Part shown: in pieces, positions 27,033-36,400 of the stretch
How the letters are laid out: every line of letters starts with the position of its first letter
Position numbering within the stretch: position 1 is the stretch's first letter
Source of the DNA: Tautonia rosea
GTDB taxonomy: Bacteria; Planctomycetota; Planctomycetia; Isosphaerales; Isosphaeraceae
Reading direction: 5' to 3'
DNA length: 64,000 nt
Assembly (NCBI RefSeq): GCF_012958305.1
Contig: NZ_JABBYO010000007.1
Span: 124,001-188,000 of the forward strand
Made by a program: the position numbers and the translations under genes
The notes under the pieces: generated by a model
What the model saw: the letters and a program-made list of their open reading frames with translations, nothing else
What the model was told of the DNA's origin: nothing
Database searches by the model: none

Positions 27033-27330
27033 GAGATCCCCGCGCCGGTCAATCGGCCGGCGCCTCCGTGGCGGTTCAAGGCGATTTCGGGAGTGGTGAT
27101 CTCCCGAGCGATGGTTGGTCCGTCGGGGACATCAAACCGAAAATGCCCCCGTTTGAGGATACGAATTCCAGGACCAAAAGGTTGGGCGCGGCTTGAACAG
27201 GTGGGTTTCGGACGGAGGCGATTGGGGCGAGAATCACAAACTGGAACGGGCAGCGGGCTTTGCGACGTGGTGCGGAGCAGTGAAGAAATGCTGCCCTGCA
27301 GGCAGGTTCAAGAACCAGGGAGGCGACATC

Positions 27331-28029
27331 GTGCCGGAGCCTCGATCGAAACGGATTGTGCTGACGGGTGCTACCCGGGGACTCGGCCGGGCCATGGCCG
27401 AGGGCTTTATCGGGCGGGGTCATTCGGTGGCCGGATGCGGCCGATCGGCCGATCGTGTGGCCGAGCTTGCGAAGACGTTCGGGCCTTCGCATCAGTTTTC
27501 GGTGGTGGATGTGAGCGATCAGGATGCCGTGAACACCTGGGCCGCGACCGTGATGGAAACCTTCGGCGTGCCTGATTTGTTGATCAACAACGCAGCAATC
27601 ATCAATCAGAATGCACCCTTGTGGAAGGTGCCGGTGGAGGAATTCAATCGTGTGGTAGACGTGAACATCAAGGGGATTGCCAACGTGATTCGAGCGTTTG
27701 CCCCTGCGATGGTGGACCGCGGGTCGGGGGTGTTCGTGAACTTCAGTTCGTACTGGGGGCGATCGACTTCGGCCGAGGTGGCGCCGTACTGTGCGTCGAA
27801 GTTTGCCGTTGAGGGCTTGACGCAGGCGATGGCGCAGGAGCTGCCCCAGGGAATGGCGGCGGTGGCGTTCAATCCGGGGGTGATTGATACAGAGATGCTT
27901 CGCTCGACGTTTGGAAGCTCGGCCGGGAATTATCTGTCGCCGGATCGCTGGGCCGAGTCGGCGGTGCCGTACCTGCTGGCACTGGGAGCGTCGCAGAATG
28001 GGACGTCTGTGACCGCGCCGGGACAGTAA
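27331..28029 (+). CDS. Short-chain dehydrogenase/reductase (SDR)
   Basis: A 232-residue protein. I chose the GTG at 27331 because GGGAGG lies 8 bases upstream and the Rossmann strand begins directly after it (RIVLTGATRGLGRAMAEG). The classical SDR marks follow: LLINNAAI, the catalytic Ser in VFVNFSSYWG, and Y-x3-K in APYCASKFAVEG. The substrate is unknown. The gene diverges from lnt and is followed by a strong hairpin. A longer open frame reaches up to 27193 but its codons there do not look coding. Confidence 0.9.
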   Translation: MPEPRSKRIVLTGATRGLGRAMAEGFIGRGHSVAGCGRSADRVAELAKTFGPSHQFSVVDVSDQDAVNTWAATVMETFGVPDLLINNAAIINQNAPLWKVPVEEFNRVVDVNIKGIANVIRAFAPAMVDRGSGVFVNFSSYWGRSTSAEVAPYCASKFAVEGLTQAMAQELPQGMAAVAFNPGVIDTEMLRSTFGSSAGNYLSPDRWAESAVPYLLALGASQNGTSVTAPGQ

Positions 28030-28057
28030 CGGGCAGGGGTTGGTTGGACTGGTGCTC

Positions 28058-28093
28058 TGAGGTCGGTGCGGGAATCGACCCGCACCGACCTCA
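28058..28093. terminator. Strong hairpin after the SDR gene
   Basis: A perfect 15-base-pair stem, TGAGGTCGGTGCGGG / CCCGCACCGACCTCA, with loop AATCGA, beginning 28 bases after the SDR stop codon and lying between convergent genes. There is no T run after the stem, so it could be a transcript-end stabiliser or a REP-like palindrome rather than a classical intrinsic terminator. Confidence 0.55.
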
Positions 28094-28114
28094 CCAGAAA
28101 CCTTCACAATCACG

Positions 28115-28152
28115 GTCCAAAGGGATCACATTCTGTCCAAAGGGATCACAAT
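28115..28152. repeat. 20-base tandem direct repeat, two copies
   Basis: GTCCAAAGGGATCACA at 28115 and again at 28135, a period of 20 bases, with 18 of 20 positions in the unit identical. It lies in the gap between the SDR gene and the small membrane-protein gene, after the hairpin at 28058-28093. No function is apparent. Confidence 0.75.
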
Positions 28153-28279
28153 CAAGCCAGAACGCTTCACACACGGCACACGCGCTCACACACCGAGATG
28201 GGGGGGGCGACCGGGAAGGTAATCGGCGCGATCGAAGCGATGAGGCTTCGATCGGGCCTGTGAGACCCGGTCGGCGTTC

Positions 28280-28693
28280 TTACGATCCATCCAGGTGATT
28301 CGGGGGAGTTCGGTGTTCCTGGAAGGAGGACGGATCGGGGGCGAGCCGATTCGGGTCGTACGCGGTGAGCACGAACGTCTCTCCGGATTTGGCCTCGAAG
28401 CGCTCGCGGTAGAGGATCTGGTCGGCTCGGGTCATCACCATCTCATATGGGCCTGGGTTCAAGTACAAGAGGATTGGTTCATGAGATTGTTGGTCAATTT
28501 GACACGTGTGGCCGCCCACAGAAACCTCCACGTTCGACTCCGTGACATGAAGGACGAGCTCGCAGGGTGATCCGGCTCGACCGGCGATCCAGAGGAGCAT
28601 TGTCAGACCCATGACGGACCCGACGCTATACTGAGCAATTCGAGCGAGTATGGTAGACTGGACGAACGAGGGAATTAGATAGGTAATCGACAC
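28280..28693 (-). CDS. Small membrane-anchored hypothetical protein
   Basis: A 137-residue protein from a GTG at 28693 with AGGAA 9 bases upstream. Residues 1-40 hold a hydrophobic segment (ILARIAQYSVGSVMGLTMLLWIAG), a signal anchor or one transmembrane helix. Residues 42-115 are beta-rich and resemble a PEGA-type small domain (VEVSVGGHTCQI, LLYLNPGPYEMVMTRADQILY). The last 20 residues are Pro/Ser-rich. It lies 254 bases downstream of the Ser/Thr kinase-TPR gene on the same strand; a functional link is possible because extracytoplasmic small beta domains often accompany such kinases in planctomycetes. That link is inference. Confidence 0.7.
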   Translation of the reverse strand: MSITYLIPSFVQSTILARIAQYSVGSVMGLTMLLWIAGRAGSPCELVLHVTESNVEVSVGGHTCQIDQQSHEPILLYLNPGPYEMVMTRADQILYRERFEAKSGETFVLTAYDPNRLAPDPSSFQEHRTPPNHLDGS

Positions 28694-28947
28694 AGTTTCA
28701 TTCCTCGCTTTCGGGTCACGTGGATTCCCAGTCCAGCAGAGGTTGCCCGTTACGGCTCAGCGTGCAGGCTCAAGGTTCAGGTCAAGGGGATTAGGTCTGA
28801 TCGAGGGGCACTTCCTCAGCTTTGACAGTTACCCGGTGATCATGGTTCGAGTCGATCCTGAGCGGCGCTGATCGACGCATCGGCGCAAAGTTATCCACTT
28901 AAGAGCTATCTGACCGAAATCAGCAAAAGGTTACAGATTTTTTTTAT

Positions 28948-31947
28948 TCAACACGGCCCTCCCGTCAATCGAGGGCCGATGGTCCCGCAGTCTTGGTCGA
29001 TGATGAAGCGTGATCCGCTGTTGTGTCCTCCTGTATTGCTGAAAGCGGTGTGGTTGGTCTCCTGGGAAATCGCCCTGTCGTTCCTGAGCGCTTCCGAGGG
29101 GCTCCCATCCTGACCAATGAGGAACAGGGAGATTTTCATGTGGGTTGCAGAGACGAGGGACCTGAGGTCCTGGGAGTTTGGTGACAAAGCGGGGGGACGA
29201 CGGGTCGAGGCTGGTGAGTCGACTTCAAGGAGTCGCGTAGCGATCTCGTTTTGGAGAACCTGAAGTTCGGCAAGCCAGGGCTCACTCTTGTCCAGAAAGG
29301 AGCGTTCGTAGCTGGCACGAGCGGCTTCGACATCTCCTGCGTGGAGTTGCAATTGCGCAAGGGCGCACCAGTAAAATCCGAAGCCGCCGATGAAGTCGGG
29401 GTGATCGGCCGAAGCCTGGATGGCTTCGAGGGCGAGTTCGAACTGACCGGCGCGGTGAAGGACCAGGGCGAGCGCAGACCAGGCCTTGGGGCTTCCCAAG
29501 ATCGTCACCGCCTCCTGGGCTGCTCGGGTCGCCAGATCGGAGTCAACGGGGACCGAGGCAGGGAGGGTGGCGAGGTAGATGGCCAGGTGTTCGAGCCGGA
29601 TACAGCGGCGGGATTGCTGATAGGCGTCAGAGGGAATGGGGGTCGCCAGGAGATCCCGGAGCCATCGCTCGGAGACCTCGCGGATGGTCTCGAATTGACC
29701 AAGTGCGCGGCAGGTGCCCAGGTAGTGATTCAAGGCGCTGCTGGTCTGAATGTGGGTCGATCCGAAGAGGCGGCGATGGGCTTCGGCAACCTGTGCGTAC
29801 AGGAGGATCGCCTCTTCGTTTTGTTGGCGTCGCTGGAGTGTGGTTGCGAGGAACTTGCGGGAGGCGAGGGTTGCGGGATGATCGGCACCGAGGACGCGAT
29901 CGCGCCCGGCGACGGCCTGTCGGAGGACACGCTCCGAGTTGACATGGTCTGCCTTGCAATACAGAACCCGTCCGAGGACGTGAAGCGTCTCCAATGTCTC
30001 CGGGTGGTCGGGGCCGAGAAGTCGAGTCTGGCCCTGATAAGCATCTTCGAGCAGGGTTTGTGCTTCCCCCATGGGGACTGTCCCCAGCGTGCGAAGGACC
30101 TCATCGGAGAGACTGAGGTTTGGAGCTTTTCTGAATCGCTCAAGCAAGGCCTTGTTGAACTTGACCTGGAGGACGTGACCGAGGGTGGTCATTGAGTCGA
30201 GGGTCTGGCGGTCGTTGGGGCCAAGGACGCGGCGACGGGTTTCCATCACTCGACGGGCGATCGGTTCGGCTTCGTCGGGGATGGCGACCAGTCCCAGAGC
30301 GTCGGGACACAGCGCGCGGACGACCATTGCCTCGGCCGTAAGAGTTTGGGGGTGGTCGGGGCCGAGGTGCTCGGCTCGCAGGGCGGCGGCGAGGCGGAAC
30401 TGAGGGGCGGCGTCCTCGTAGCGGCCGAGATCGTAGTAGGCTCGACCGAGGGCGATCCGGGCGGAGGCCTCGGCGGTAGGGTGGTGGCCGAAGCGCGCGG
30501 GAATGGCCGCTTCTCCTGCGACGAAGATGTCTTGAAGTGTGGGAGTCTTGCCCTGGAGCCGTTCGGGAGCGGCGGCGCCGAAGACGTCATTGACGAGGTA
30601 CTCGACGACCAGGCTGGTTTCCTCGGCACTGGCGGCGGCCTGGGCCTCGGCCCGGGTGGCGCGGTGGGCCTGGAGCAGGCTCAGGACAGTGGCCGTGACG
30701 AGAACCAGAACGATGAGGACGGTCGAGGTGAGGATTGCACGGTTGCGGGAGGCGAACTTTTGGAATTGGTAAGCGGCCGACGGCGGTCGGGCGAGGACGG
30801 GCTCGTTGTTCAGGTGTCGGCGGAGCTCAGCGGCGAGGGCGTTGGCGGTCTCGTAGCGGCGGTCGCGTTTCTTTTCGAGGCATTTCATGACGATCCAGTC
30901 GAGGTCGCCCCGGACGGCCACGAGAATGCGGCGGGGGTCGGCCCCTCGGGAGGCCGAGATGGTGGAGAGCGATTTCCCAAGGCCGCTGAGCCGAGTGCTC
31001 GGGGTGACGGCTTCACGATCGTGGATGAGTCGTCGGATCTGGTCGAGCGGGGCCCGCTGAAATTCCTCGCGCTGGATTGGGGTCGAGCCGGTCAGGAGTT
31101 CGTAGAGGAGGACGCCGAGGCTGTAAATGTCGCTGCGGGTGTCGATGTCGAGGCCGGAGAACTCAGCCTGCTCAGGGCTCATGTACTGAGGGGTGCCGAC
31201 GAGCTGGGCGAAGCCGGTGAACAGGGTCTTGTCGGTGAGGCTCTGGCTGGTAGCCTTGGCAATGCCGAAGTCGATGACCTTGGGGACCGGCTCGCCGTCG
31301 TGGAGCGTAACCAGGATGTTCGAGGGTTTGAGGTCTCGGTGGATGATCCCTTTTTGATGGGCGTGCTGCACCGCCTGGCAGACCCGGACGAACAGGTCGA
31401 GGCGTTCCTGGATGTCGAGGCGGTGGCGGTCGCAGAATTCGGTGATCGGGAGGCCCTTGACCAGTTCCATGACGAAATAGGGGCGGCCTGAGTCGTTCGT
31501 GCCGGCGTCGAGGACCCGGGCAATGTTCGGGTGGTCCATCAGTGCCAGGGCCTGTCGTTCGGCCTCGAAGCGGGCGATGACCTGCTTGGTGTCCATGCCC
31601 GGCTTGATGACCTTCAGGGCGACTCGGCGGCGGACCGGCCGTTCTTGATCGGCCATGTAGACGGTGCCCATTCCCCCCTCGCCGATCGGTTCCAGGAGCG
31701 TGTAAGGGCCGATCACTGTGCCGATCGCCTCGATTGAGGGTTCGGCCAGGGGGCCTCCCGCCTCGGTTGAGAGGAGATGGGCGGGATCATCGTCGAGGAA
31801 GTCGCCCGCCTTGCGATGCGACTGAAGCAGGGATTCGACTCTGGCCCTCAACGCGACGTTCCTCTGACAGGCCTGGTCGAGGAATGCGCGCTGGGCGTCG
31901 GGGTCCTCAAAGTCGAGAGCCTCCATGAAGATGGTGCGCTCGCTCAT
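28948..31947 (-). CDS. Ser/Thr protein kinase with TPR repeats
   Basis: A 999-residue protein from the ATG at 31947 (GGGAGGG about 10 bases upstream). The N-terminal 75 residues include the planctomycete leader [20 protein letters not shown]. The kinase domain spans about 80-360: glycine loop [11 protein letters not shown], Lys in [29 protein letters not shown] in [10 protein letters not shown], and [13 protein letters not shown]. All catalytic residues are present. A transmembrane helix ([21 protein letters not shown]) lies at about 405-425, so the kinase is cytosolic and the rest is outside. The C-terminal half has TPR-type repeats ([35 protein letters not shown]). The ECF sigma factor gene lies 108 bases upstream, a standard planctomycete pairing. 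Confidence 0.95.
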   Translation of the reverse strand: MSERTIFMEALDFEDPDAQRAFLDQACQRNVALRARVESLLQSHRKAGDFLDDDPAHLLSTEAGGPLAEPSIEAIGTVIGPYTLLEPIGEGGMGTVYMADQERPVRRRVALKVIKPGMDTKQVIARFEAERQALALMDHPNIARVLDAGTNDSGRPYFVMELVKGLPITEFCDRHRLDIQERLDLFVRVCQAVQHAHQKGIIHRDLKPSNILVTLHDGEPVPKVIDFGIAKATSQSLTDKTLFTGFAQLVGTPQYMSPEQAEFSGLDIDTRSDIYSLGVLLYELLTGSTPIQREEFQRAPLDQIRRLIHDREAVTPSTRLSGLGKSLSTISASRGADPRRILVAVRGDLDWIVMKCLEKKRDRRYETANALAAELRRHLNNEPVLARPPSAAYQFQKFASRNRAILTSTVLIVLVLVTATVLSLLQAHRATRAEAQAAASAEETSLVVEYLVNDVFGAAAPERLQGKTPTLQDIFVAGEAAIPARFGHHPTAEASARIALGRAYYDLGRYEDAAPQFRLAAALRAEHLGPDHPQTLTAEAMVVRALCPDALGLVAIPDEAEPIARRVMETRRRVLGPNDRQTLDSMTTLGHVLQVKFNKALLERFRKAPNLSLSDEVLRTLGTVPMGEAQTLLEDAYQGQTRLLGPDHPETLETLHVLGRVLYCKADHVNSERVLRQAVAGRDRVLGADHPATLASRKFLATTLQRRQQNEEAILLYAQVAEAHRRLFGSTHIQTSSALNHYLGTCRALGQFETIREVSERWLRDLLATPIPSDAYQQSRRCIRLEHLAIYLATLPASVPVDSDLATRAAQEAVTILGSPKAWSALALVLHRAGQFELALEAIQASADHPDFIGGFGFYWCALAQLQLHAGDVEAARASYERSFLDKSEPWLAELQVLQNEIATRLLEVDSPASTRRPPALSPNSQDLRSLVSATHMKISLFLIGQDGSPSEALRNDRAISQETNHTAFSNTGGHNSGSRFIIDQDCGTIGPRLTGGPC

Positions 31948-32055
31948 CGCCGCAGCCCTCCCGAAACAGGTCTGGCGGGCCATCCGCCCGAGAGTTCATG
32001 CGATTCTTGGGGGTGGATCACGTCACCGAATTGGAAAAAAATTCCGGACGGTGAG

Positions 32056-32613
32056 TTACTCCTCGCTCAGTTTGTGGTGAAGCCAGGCGCGTGCGTAGGC
32101 CCAGTGGCGGTCGACCGTGCGGGGAGCGATCTCAAGAACCTGGGCGATCTCGACGATGGTGAGGCCGACAAAATAGCGAAGCTTCACCACCTCAACCGAG
32201 GTTGGGTCGTGCTGGGCAAGTGCGTTGAGGGCGTCGTCGAGGGCGGCCAGATCGGGGCCTGGCGAGGCGATGGAGTCGATGGCGACCTCGAAATCGAGTC
32301 GCTGATGGTCGCCGCCGTGTCGGAGACGGCACTTCCGGCGGTAGCGATCGACGAGGATACGACGCATGGCCTCCGCGGCGGCCTTGAAGAAGTGACCCCG
32401 GCCATCCCACTCGATGGGTGAGGAAGGATCGATCAGCCGGAGGTAGGCCTCGTGCACGAGCGCCGTGGCTTGCAGCGTCTGTCCGGGGCGTTCACGGGCC
32501 AGATGCGTGGCTGCGAGCGTGCGCAACTCGTCGTAAACGAGCGGGAGCAATTGCTCGGAAGCGAGTGGGTCTCCCTGCTCAATTGCCGAGAGGATTTGTG
32601 TAAGATCGTTCAT
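32056..32613 (-). CDS. ECF sigma factor (planctomycete TIGR02999-type)
   Basis: A 185-residue protein from the ATG at 32613. Region 2 is seen in LLPLVYDELRTLAATHLARE, ATALVHEAYLRLID and GHFFKAAAEAMRRILVDRYRRK, the hallmark of this subgroup. Region 4 is seen in EVVKLRYFVGLTIVEIAQVL and the recognition helix APRTVDRHWAYARAWLHHKL. It should direct RNA polymerase to a small regulon. No anti-sigma gene is adjacent; in this subgroup the neighbouring Ser/Thr kinase (here 108 bases downstream) is the likely controller. A 9-base-pair hairpin lies 36 bases upstream of its start. Confidence 0.93.
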   Translation of the reverse strand: MNDLTQILSAIEQGDPLASEQLLPLVYDELRTLAATHLARERPGQTLQATALVHEAYLRLIDPSSPIEWDGRGHFFKAAAEAMRRILVDRYRRKCRLRHGGDHQRLDFEVAIDSIASPGPDLAALDDALNALAQHDPTSVEVVKLRYFVGLTIVEIAQVLEIAPRTVDRHWAYARAWLHHKLSEE

Positions 32614-32648
32614 CCGTACCGGCCCATCAAGAAGGGGACGGCCTTGTG

Positions 32649-32671
32649 GGTGCAATCTCGTCGATTGCACC
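32649..32671. promoter_or_regulatory. Perfect hairpin upstream of the sigma-factor start
   Basis: GGTGCAATC (32649-32657), loop TCGTC, GATTGCACC (32663-32671). It lies 36 bases before the ATG at 32613 and so either in the 5' leader or over the promoter. As a 23-base inverted repeat it could be an operator or a leader stem-loop. No binding protein can be named. Confidence 0.5.
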
Positions 32672-32845
32672 GTTCAAGAATGACACGGATATGAAGATAA
32701 GCTTGTTGAGCCAGCCTTGCAATTCCTGATCGTCCTGAGATTTCCTTGATCGGACCGGAACAAAAGGGGGCGTCGGCCGATTCAGAAGGATTCAAAGGAG
32801 TGGAGCAGGCGTCAATCGAGGGTTGGGATCGAGAATTGTCGAACT

Positions 32846-34006
32846 TTATTGGTACAAAGAGGTGACTCGGTCGCTGGAGATCGGGTTGGAGCCGACCGCG
32901 ATCGGGGTGTCGAGGATCGACGGTGAGGGGTTGGGTCCAAGGATCGGGAGGAGGATGAGCACCTCGGCGCCGGGCGAGGCGTTGGTCAGGGTGATCCAGC
33001 CGCCGTGGGCTTCGACGATCCGTTGGGTAATCGACAGTCCGAGCCCCAGGCCCTCGCTTCGGGTGGTGAAGAAGGGTTTGAACGCCTGGCGACGGATCTG
33101 GGGGGGGAAGCCGGGTCCGTTGTCCCGGATGGCGATCCAGAGCGACGGTTTGCCTTCGGGAGCGATGGCCTTGCACTGAACCCGGATTTCGACGGGATCG
33201 GTACTGCAATCGAGCGTGTTCTCGAAGAGGTTGCGAAAGACCTGCTTCAGGCGGAAGGAGTCGGCCAGACAGTCTCGGGCTTCGCTGGCACCTTCGAGGA
33301 TGAGCCGAGCCGTACGACCGTTCCGGCGGGTTTCGAGGTCATCCCAGACCTCTCGGGCAACGCTGTAGAGATCGCACGGTTGGAGGTTGAGCTGAAGGGG
33401 GCCGGCCTGGCTGCGAAGGTCGGCAAAGAGGCGCTCGAGGTCGCGACAGCCGGCGAGGCCGGATTCCAGGACGGAAGGCAGGTCGGGGTCGCCGTGGGAG
33501 GTGAGCTTTGCAAGTTCGAGGGCAATCTTGGTGCGGTTCAGGGCGTTGCGTCCTTCGTGGGCAAGGACAACCAGCATCTGGCCAAGCGAGGCAAGCTGCT
33601 CGGAAGCCTGGGCACGCTGCTCTGCCTCTCGGAGCCGAGCGAGGCGCTGGAGGCAGGCGTAGAGGGCCTCGGGTTCGAGGGGTTTGGACAGGGAGTCAAC
33701 GACTCCTCCTCGAAGGGCGGCAAGCAGACCCTCGTGTTCACACCAGGCCGTGAGGAGAATCAGGGCACAATGAGGAGCCAACAGTCGAATGCGGGGCAGC
33801 GAGGAATCGATCGTGCCCTCGGGGAATTGGCGGTCGAGCAGTGCAACATCAAAGCTGCTCCAGTCGTCCGAACGGAGGGCGTTGATTTCGCGAAGCGAAC
33901 TGGCGAGGGTGACACGATGGCCTTCTGCTTCGAGCAGATCCCGGAGTGTTGTGCGGGCATCCTCATCGTCTTCGACGACCAGGATCTCAAACAGACTCGT
34001 GCTCAT
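32846..34006 (-). CDS. REC-histidine kinase hybrid
   Basis: A 386-residue cytosolic protein from the ATG at 34006, with AAGGA 9 bases upstream. The N-terminal receiver has E-D-D (VVEDDEDARTTL), the acceptor Asp in VALLDRQFPEG and the Lys in LSKPLEPEAL. A coiled linker (ARLREAEQRAQASEQLASLGQ) leads to a variant HisKA with VLAHEGRNALNRTKIAL, where the His is followed by E-x-R-N. The HATPase domain has FRNLFENTLD (N-box), IRDNGPGFP (G1) and SEGLGLGLSI (G2). It is built like the kinase at 5285. It may pair with the lone receiver protein 249 bases upstream on the same strand. Confidence 0.92.
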   Translation of the reverse strand: MSTSLFEILVVEDDEDARTTLRDLLEAEGHRVTLASSLREINALRSDDWSSFDVALLDRQFPEGTIDSSLPRIRLLAPHCALILLTAWCEHEGLLAALRGGVVDSLSKPLEPEALYACLQRLARLREAEQRAQASEQLASLGQMLVVLAHEGRNALNRTKIALELAKLTSHGDPDLPSVLESGLAGCRDLERLFADLRSQAGPLQLNLQPCDLYSVAREVWDDLETRRNGRTARLILEGASEARDCLADSFRLKQVFRNLFENTLDCSTDPVEIRVQCKAIAPEGKPSLWIAIRDNGPGFPPQIRRQAFKPFFTTRSEGLGLGLSITQRIVEAHGGWITLTNASPGAEVLILLPILGPNPSPSILDTPIAVGSNPISSDRVTSLYQ

Positions 34007-34172
34007 CAGAAATGTCCTTGACGTCACATGCTCAAACGTGTCAACAATGATCGGTCAGTTCGTTCGGCCCGAATGGCTCAGGAACCGAACTCGAACACCA
34101 TGACGAGGTCGGAAGGACTTGAACCACCGCTGACGGGGCGCCTGGGGTGACCGCCGCATCACCGGTATGCCC

Positions 34173-34211
34173 GCGCGTTCGCGTCATCAACAGAAGGCAG
34201 GGCGAACGCGC
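34173..34211. terminator. Candidate hairpin downstream of the lone receiver gene
   Basis: GCGCGTTCGC (34173-34182) and GCGAACGCGC (34202-34211) form a 10-base-pair stem with a 19-base loop. It starts 45 bases past the stop of the minus-strand gene at 34256-34657. No T run follows, so the role as a terminator is uncertain. Confidence 0.4.
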
Positions 34212-34255
34212 AGGAACACACGGCGTCAGAAACGATCGGGGACGCGTAGAAGGCC

Positions 34256-34657
34256 TTATCGAAACGCAGGCATATTCGCCGTTTGCAGGTTCGTTGTAAA
34301 TAACTGAGTGGCGATTCGGATGACGAGGGAACTGGGATGGACCGGTTTACTGAGGCAAACCTGCGGAGACAGTCCCAGACGATCCGCCAACCGTTCCGGG
34401 GATTCCGTTCCGATGGCGATGACGGCCTGAGGTACCTGTGACTGACGCTCGTGGATCAGGCTCAGGACGCCATCCCCTCCTCCCCAGGCAAGATCCGCGT
34501 CGATCACAATGACCTCGGGTTGGGAGGATCGGAGCCGATCCAGGCAATCCAGGCCATCATTGGCGGTCTCGACCTGGAATCCGAGGGACGCAAAATAATC
34601 CGCGAGGATGGAACGAAGCGAGGGGTCAGACTCGGCAAGAAGCAGGTGAGGAAACAT
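34256..34657 (-). CDS. Stand-alone receiver-domain protein
   Basis: A 133-residue single-domain response regulator. It has E-S-D in place of the usual acidic triplet (LLLAESDPSLRS), the acceptor Asp in VIVIDADLAWGGGDG, and the Lys in CLSKPVHPSS. The loop after the Asp is Gly-rich and the Thr/Ser switch is in AIGTESPER. No output domain is present, so it likely acts in a phosphorelay or by protein contact. It is next to the REC-histidine kinase (32846-34006) on the same strand and divergent from the PAS kinase at 34946. Confidence 0.88.
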   Translation of the reverse strand: MFPHLLLAESDPSLRSILADYFASLGFQVETANDGLDCLDRLRSSQPEVIVIDADLAWGGGDGVLSLIHERQSQVPQAVIAIGTESPERLADRLGLSPQVCLSKPVHPSSLVIRIATQLFTTNLQTANMPAFR

Positions 34658-34728
34658 CAGTGCATCCGCCTAGTTAAAGGCCTTTGTTGCTATAAAATGT
34701 GCTCGTTCATCCATGCGAGTTTGCGATA

Positions 34729-34756
34729 GGTTTACTACCGTGTTCCTGGGTGTCAA
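34729..34756 (-). promoter_or_regulatory. Candidate promoter for the stand-alone receiver gene
   Basis: On the minus strand TTGACA (34756-34751) and TAAACC (34734-34729) are 16 bases apart. The predicted start would leave a leader of about 65 bases. A 10-base palindrome AAAGGCCTTT at 34676-34685 lies in that leader. Confidence 0.4.
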
Positions 34757-34945
34757 CCGTATGGCAAGTCAGAGGGGGCTGCAATCGGGAGAATCATGAA
34801 TCGGTTGTAGTGAATTCCATGACAATGGTTTCTGAATTCATTGGGCGCAACGGTTTGGATGGTTAAGGTGAGAGAGTGAGGTGTGCGCGTTGTGTGAGTG
34901 TCTCGGGGAGGAATCACCTGGCGCAATAGGGACTGGAGAACGCGT

Positions 34946-36400
34946 GTGGAACAATCGAGAAATGATGAACATTGGACGAACGTTAATGCGATCGTCGAGT
35001 CGGTGCTCGATGCCCTTCCGGCGCACGTCTGTTTGCTTGATGCGGAGGGGACGATTGTGGCGATCAACCGGCGCTGGGAGCAGTTTGCGCGGGAGAATGA
35101 CGGCGACCTGCAACGGTGCGGACTGGGTGTGAACTATCTGGAGGTGTGTCGACGGGCCGCGGAGCAAGGTGTCGCATTGGCGGCTGAGGCGCTGGAGGGA
35201 ATTCGCGACGTGATGTCGGGTCGTCTGGAGTCGTTTACCCTGGAGGCGCCGTGTCATCGATCGGGGAAAAATCGGTGGTTTTTGATGCTGGTGGCTCCGT
35301 TACATTTTGATCATCAGGGACTGATTATTTCTCATGTGGACATTACGTATCAAAAAGAGGCCGAGTTTGCACTTCATGAAAGTGAGGATCGACTGCGCAC
35401 GGTGATTGAATCGGCTGCGGAAGGGATTGTCTCGATGAACAAAGACGGGATTGTGGACTCGTTGAATGCCGCTGCGGAGCAACTCTGCGGTTACACGCGA
35501 TCGGAAGTGATTGGGAAGAAGATTTCGATCTGGATACCTTCGCTTCCCGAGGCGCTGAATGAAGAGGGTTTGGAGCGGCTTCGGTCGAAGGAGCCGGGGC
35601 GGGTGGCCGGTCGGGTGCCGTTGATGCTGTTGCAACGCAAGGACGGCAGCAGTGTGCCGGTCGAGCTGTCGATCAGCAAGGTTGATGACCTGGACCTGTA
35701 CACGGTGATCATCCGCGATCTGTCGGAGCGGCGAGCCATGCAGGAGCAATTATTGACAATTGCCGAGCAAGAGCAGCGGCGGATTGGTCAGGATCTGCAC
35801 GACAATGTGGGGCAGGAGCTGACCGGGTTGGCCCTGATGGTCGAATCGCTGGTCGAGGCGACAGAGGAGATGGATTCATCGGAGAGCAAGCTAGTCGAGC
35901 GGATTCGAGAAGGACTGCAACGGGTGCAGGAGGGGATGCGAAACCTCAGCCGCGGGCTCATTCCGGTGGAGGTCGATGCCGAGGGGCTGATGTCGGCTCT
36001 GAGTGAGCTGGCGACCCGGATCGGGAGCAACCACGAGCTTACCTGCCGCTTTGAATGCCGGGAAACGGTTCGGGTGGAGAACAATCAGGCGGCGACACAG
36101 CTCTACCGAATTGCTCAGGAGGCGGTTTCCAACGCGGTTCGTCACGCTCACCCTCGTCAGATCGTGATTCGATTAACGTACGAGCGTGATCAGGTCTTGC
36201 TGGAGATCTGGGATGACGGCACGGGTCTGTGGCATCCGGATGAGCAACCGGGCGAAGGGATTGGGTTGAAGATCATGCGGAGCCGGGCAGAGTTGATTGG
36301 GGCCCAGTTGCAGATTGAATCTCGCGAAGGACTCGGGACCAGGGTTGTCTGCACGGTTCAAGGGAGGATTGTTCATGGAGAGCGAGCCGAGCCCCAATGA
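34946..36400 (+). CDS. PAS-PAS histidine kinase, NarX/DegS type (HisKA_3)
   Basis: A 484-residue cytosolic protein. I chose the GTG at 34946, which has GGAG 7 bases upstream. The first PAS domain spans about 15-130 (LPAHVCLLDAEGTIVAINRRWE) with a PAC end HVDITYQKEAE. The second spans about 135-260 (VIESAAEGIVSMNKDGIVDS, HVIGKKISIW-like core). The HisKA_3 phosphorylation site is EQRRIGQDLHDNVGQELTGL. The HATPase has IAQEAVSNAVRHA (N-box), IWDDGTGL (G1) and GIGLKIMRSRAELIGA. All key residues are present. Its end overlaps the LuxR-type regulator by 26 bases, so the pair is clearly a two-component system. The PAS signal is unknown. Confidence 0.93.
   Translation: MEQSRNDEHWTNVNAIVESVLDALPAHVCLLDAEGTIVAINRRWEQFARENDGDLQRCGLGVNYLEVCRRAAEQGVALAAEALEGIRDVMSGRLESFTLEAPCHRSGKNRWFLMLVAPLHFDHQGLIISHVDITYQKEAEFALHESEDRLRTVIESAAEGIVSMNKDGIVDSLNAAAEQLCGYTRSEVIGKKISIWIPSLPEALNEEGLERLRSKEPGRVAGRVPLMLLQRKDGSSVPVELSISKVDDLDLYTVIIRDLSERRAMQEQLLTIAEQEQRRIGQDLHDNVGQELTGLALMVESLVEATEEMDSSESKLVERIREGLQRVQEGMRNLSRGLIPVEVDAEGLMSALSELATRIGSNHELTCRFECRETVRVENNQAATQLYRIAQEAVSNAVRHAHPRQIVIRLTYERDQVLLEIWDDGTGLWHPDEQPGEGIGLKIMRSRAELIGAQLQIESREGLGTRVVCTVQGRIVHGERAEPQ

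Noticed and set aside
27193-27330. Longer N-terminus for the SDR protein
   Set aside because: The extra 46 residues (Trp-, Gly- and Cys-rich) have no SDR character, and the GTG at 27331 has GGGAGG and directly precedes the first Rossmann strand.
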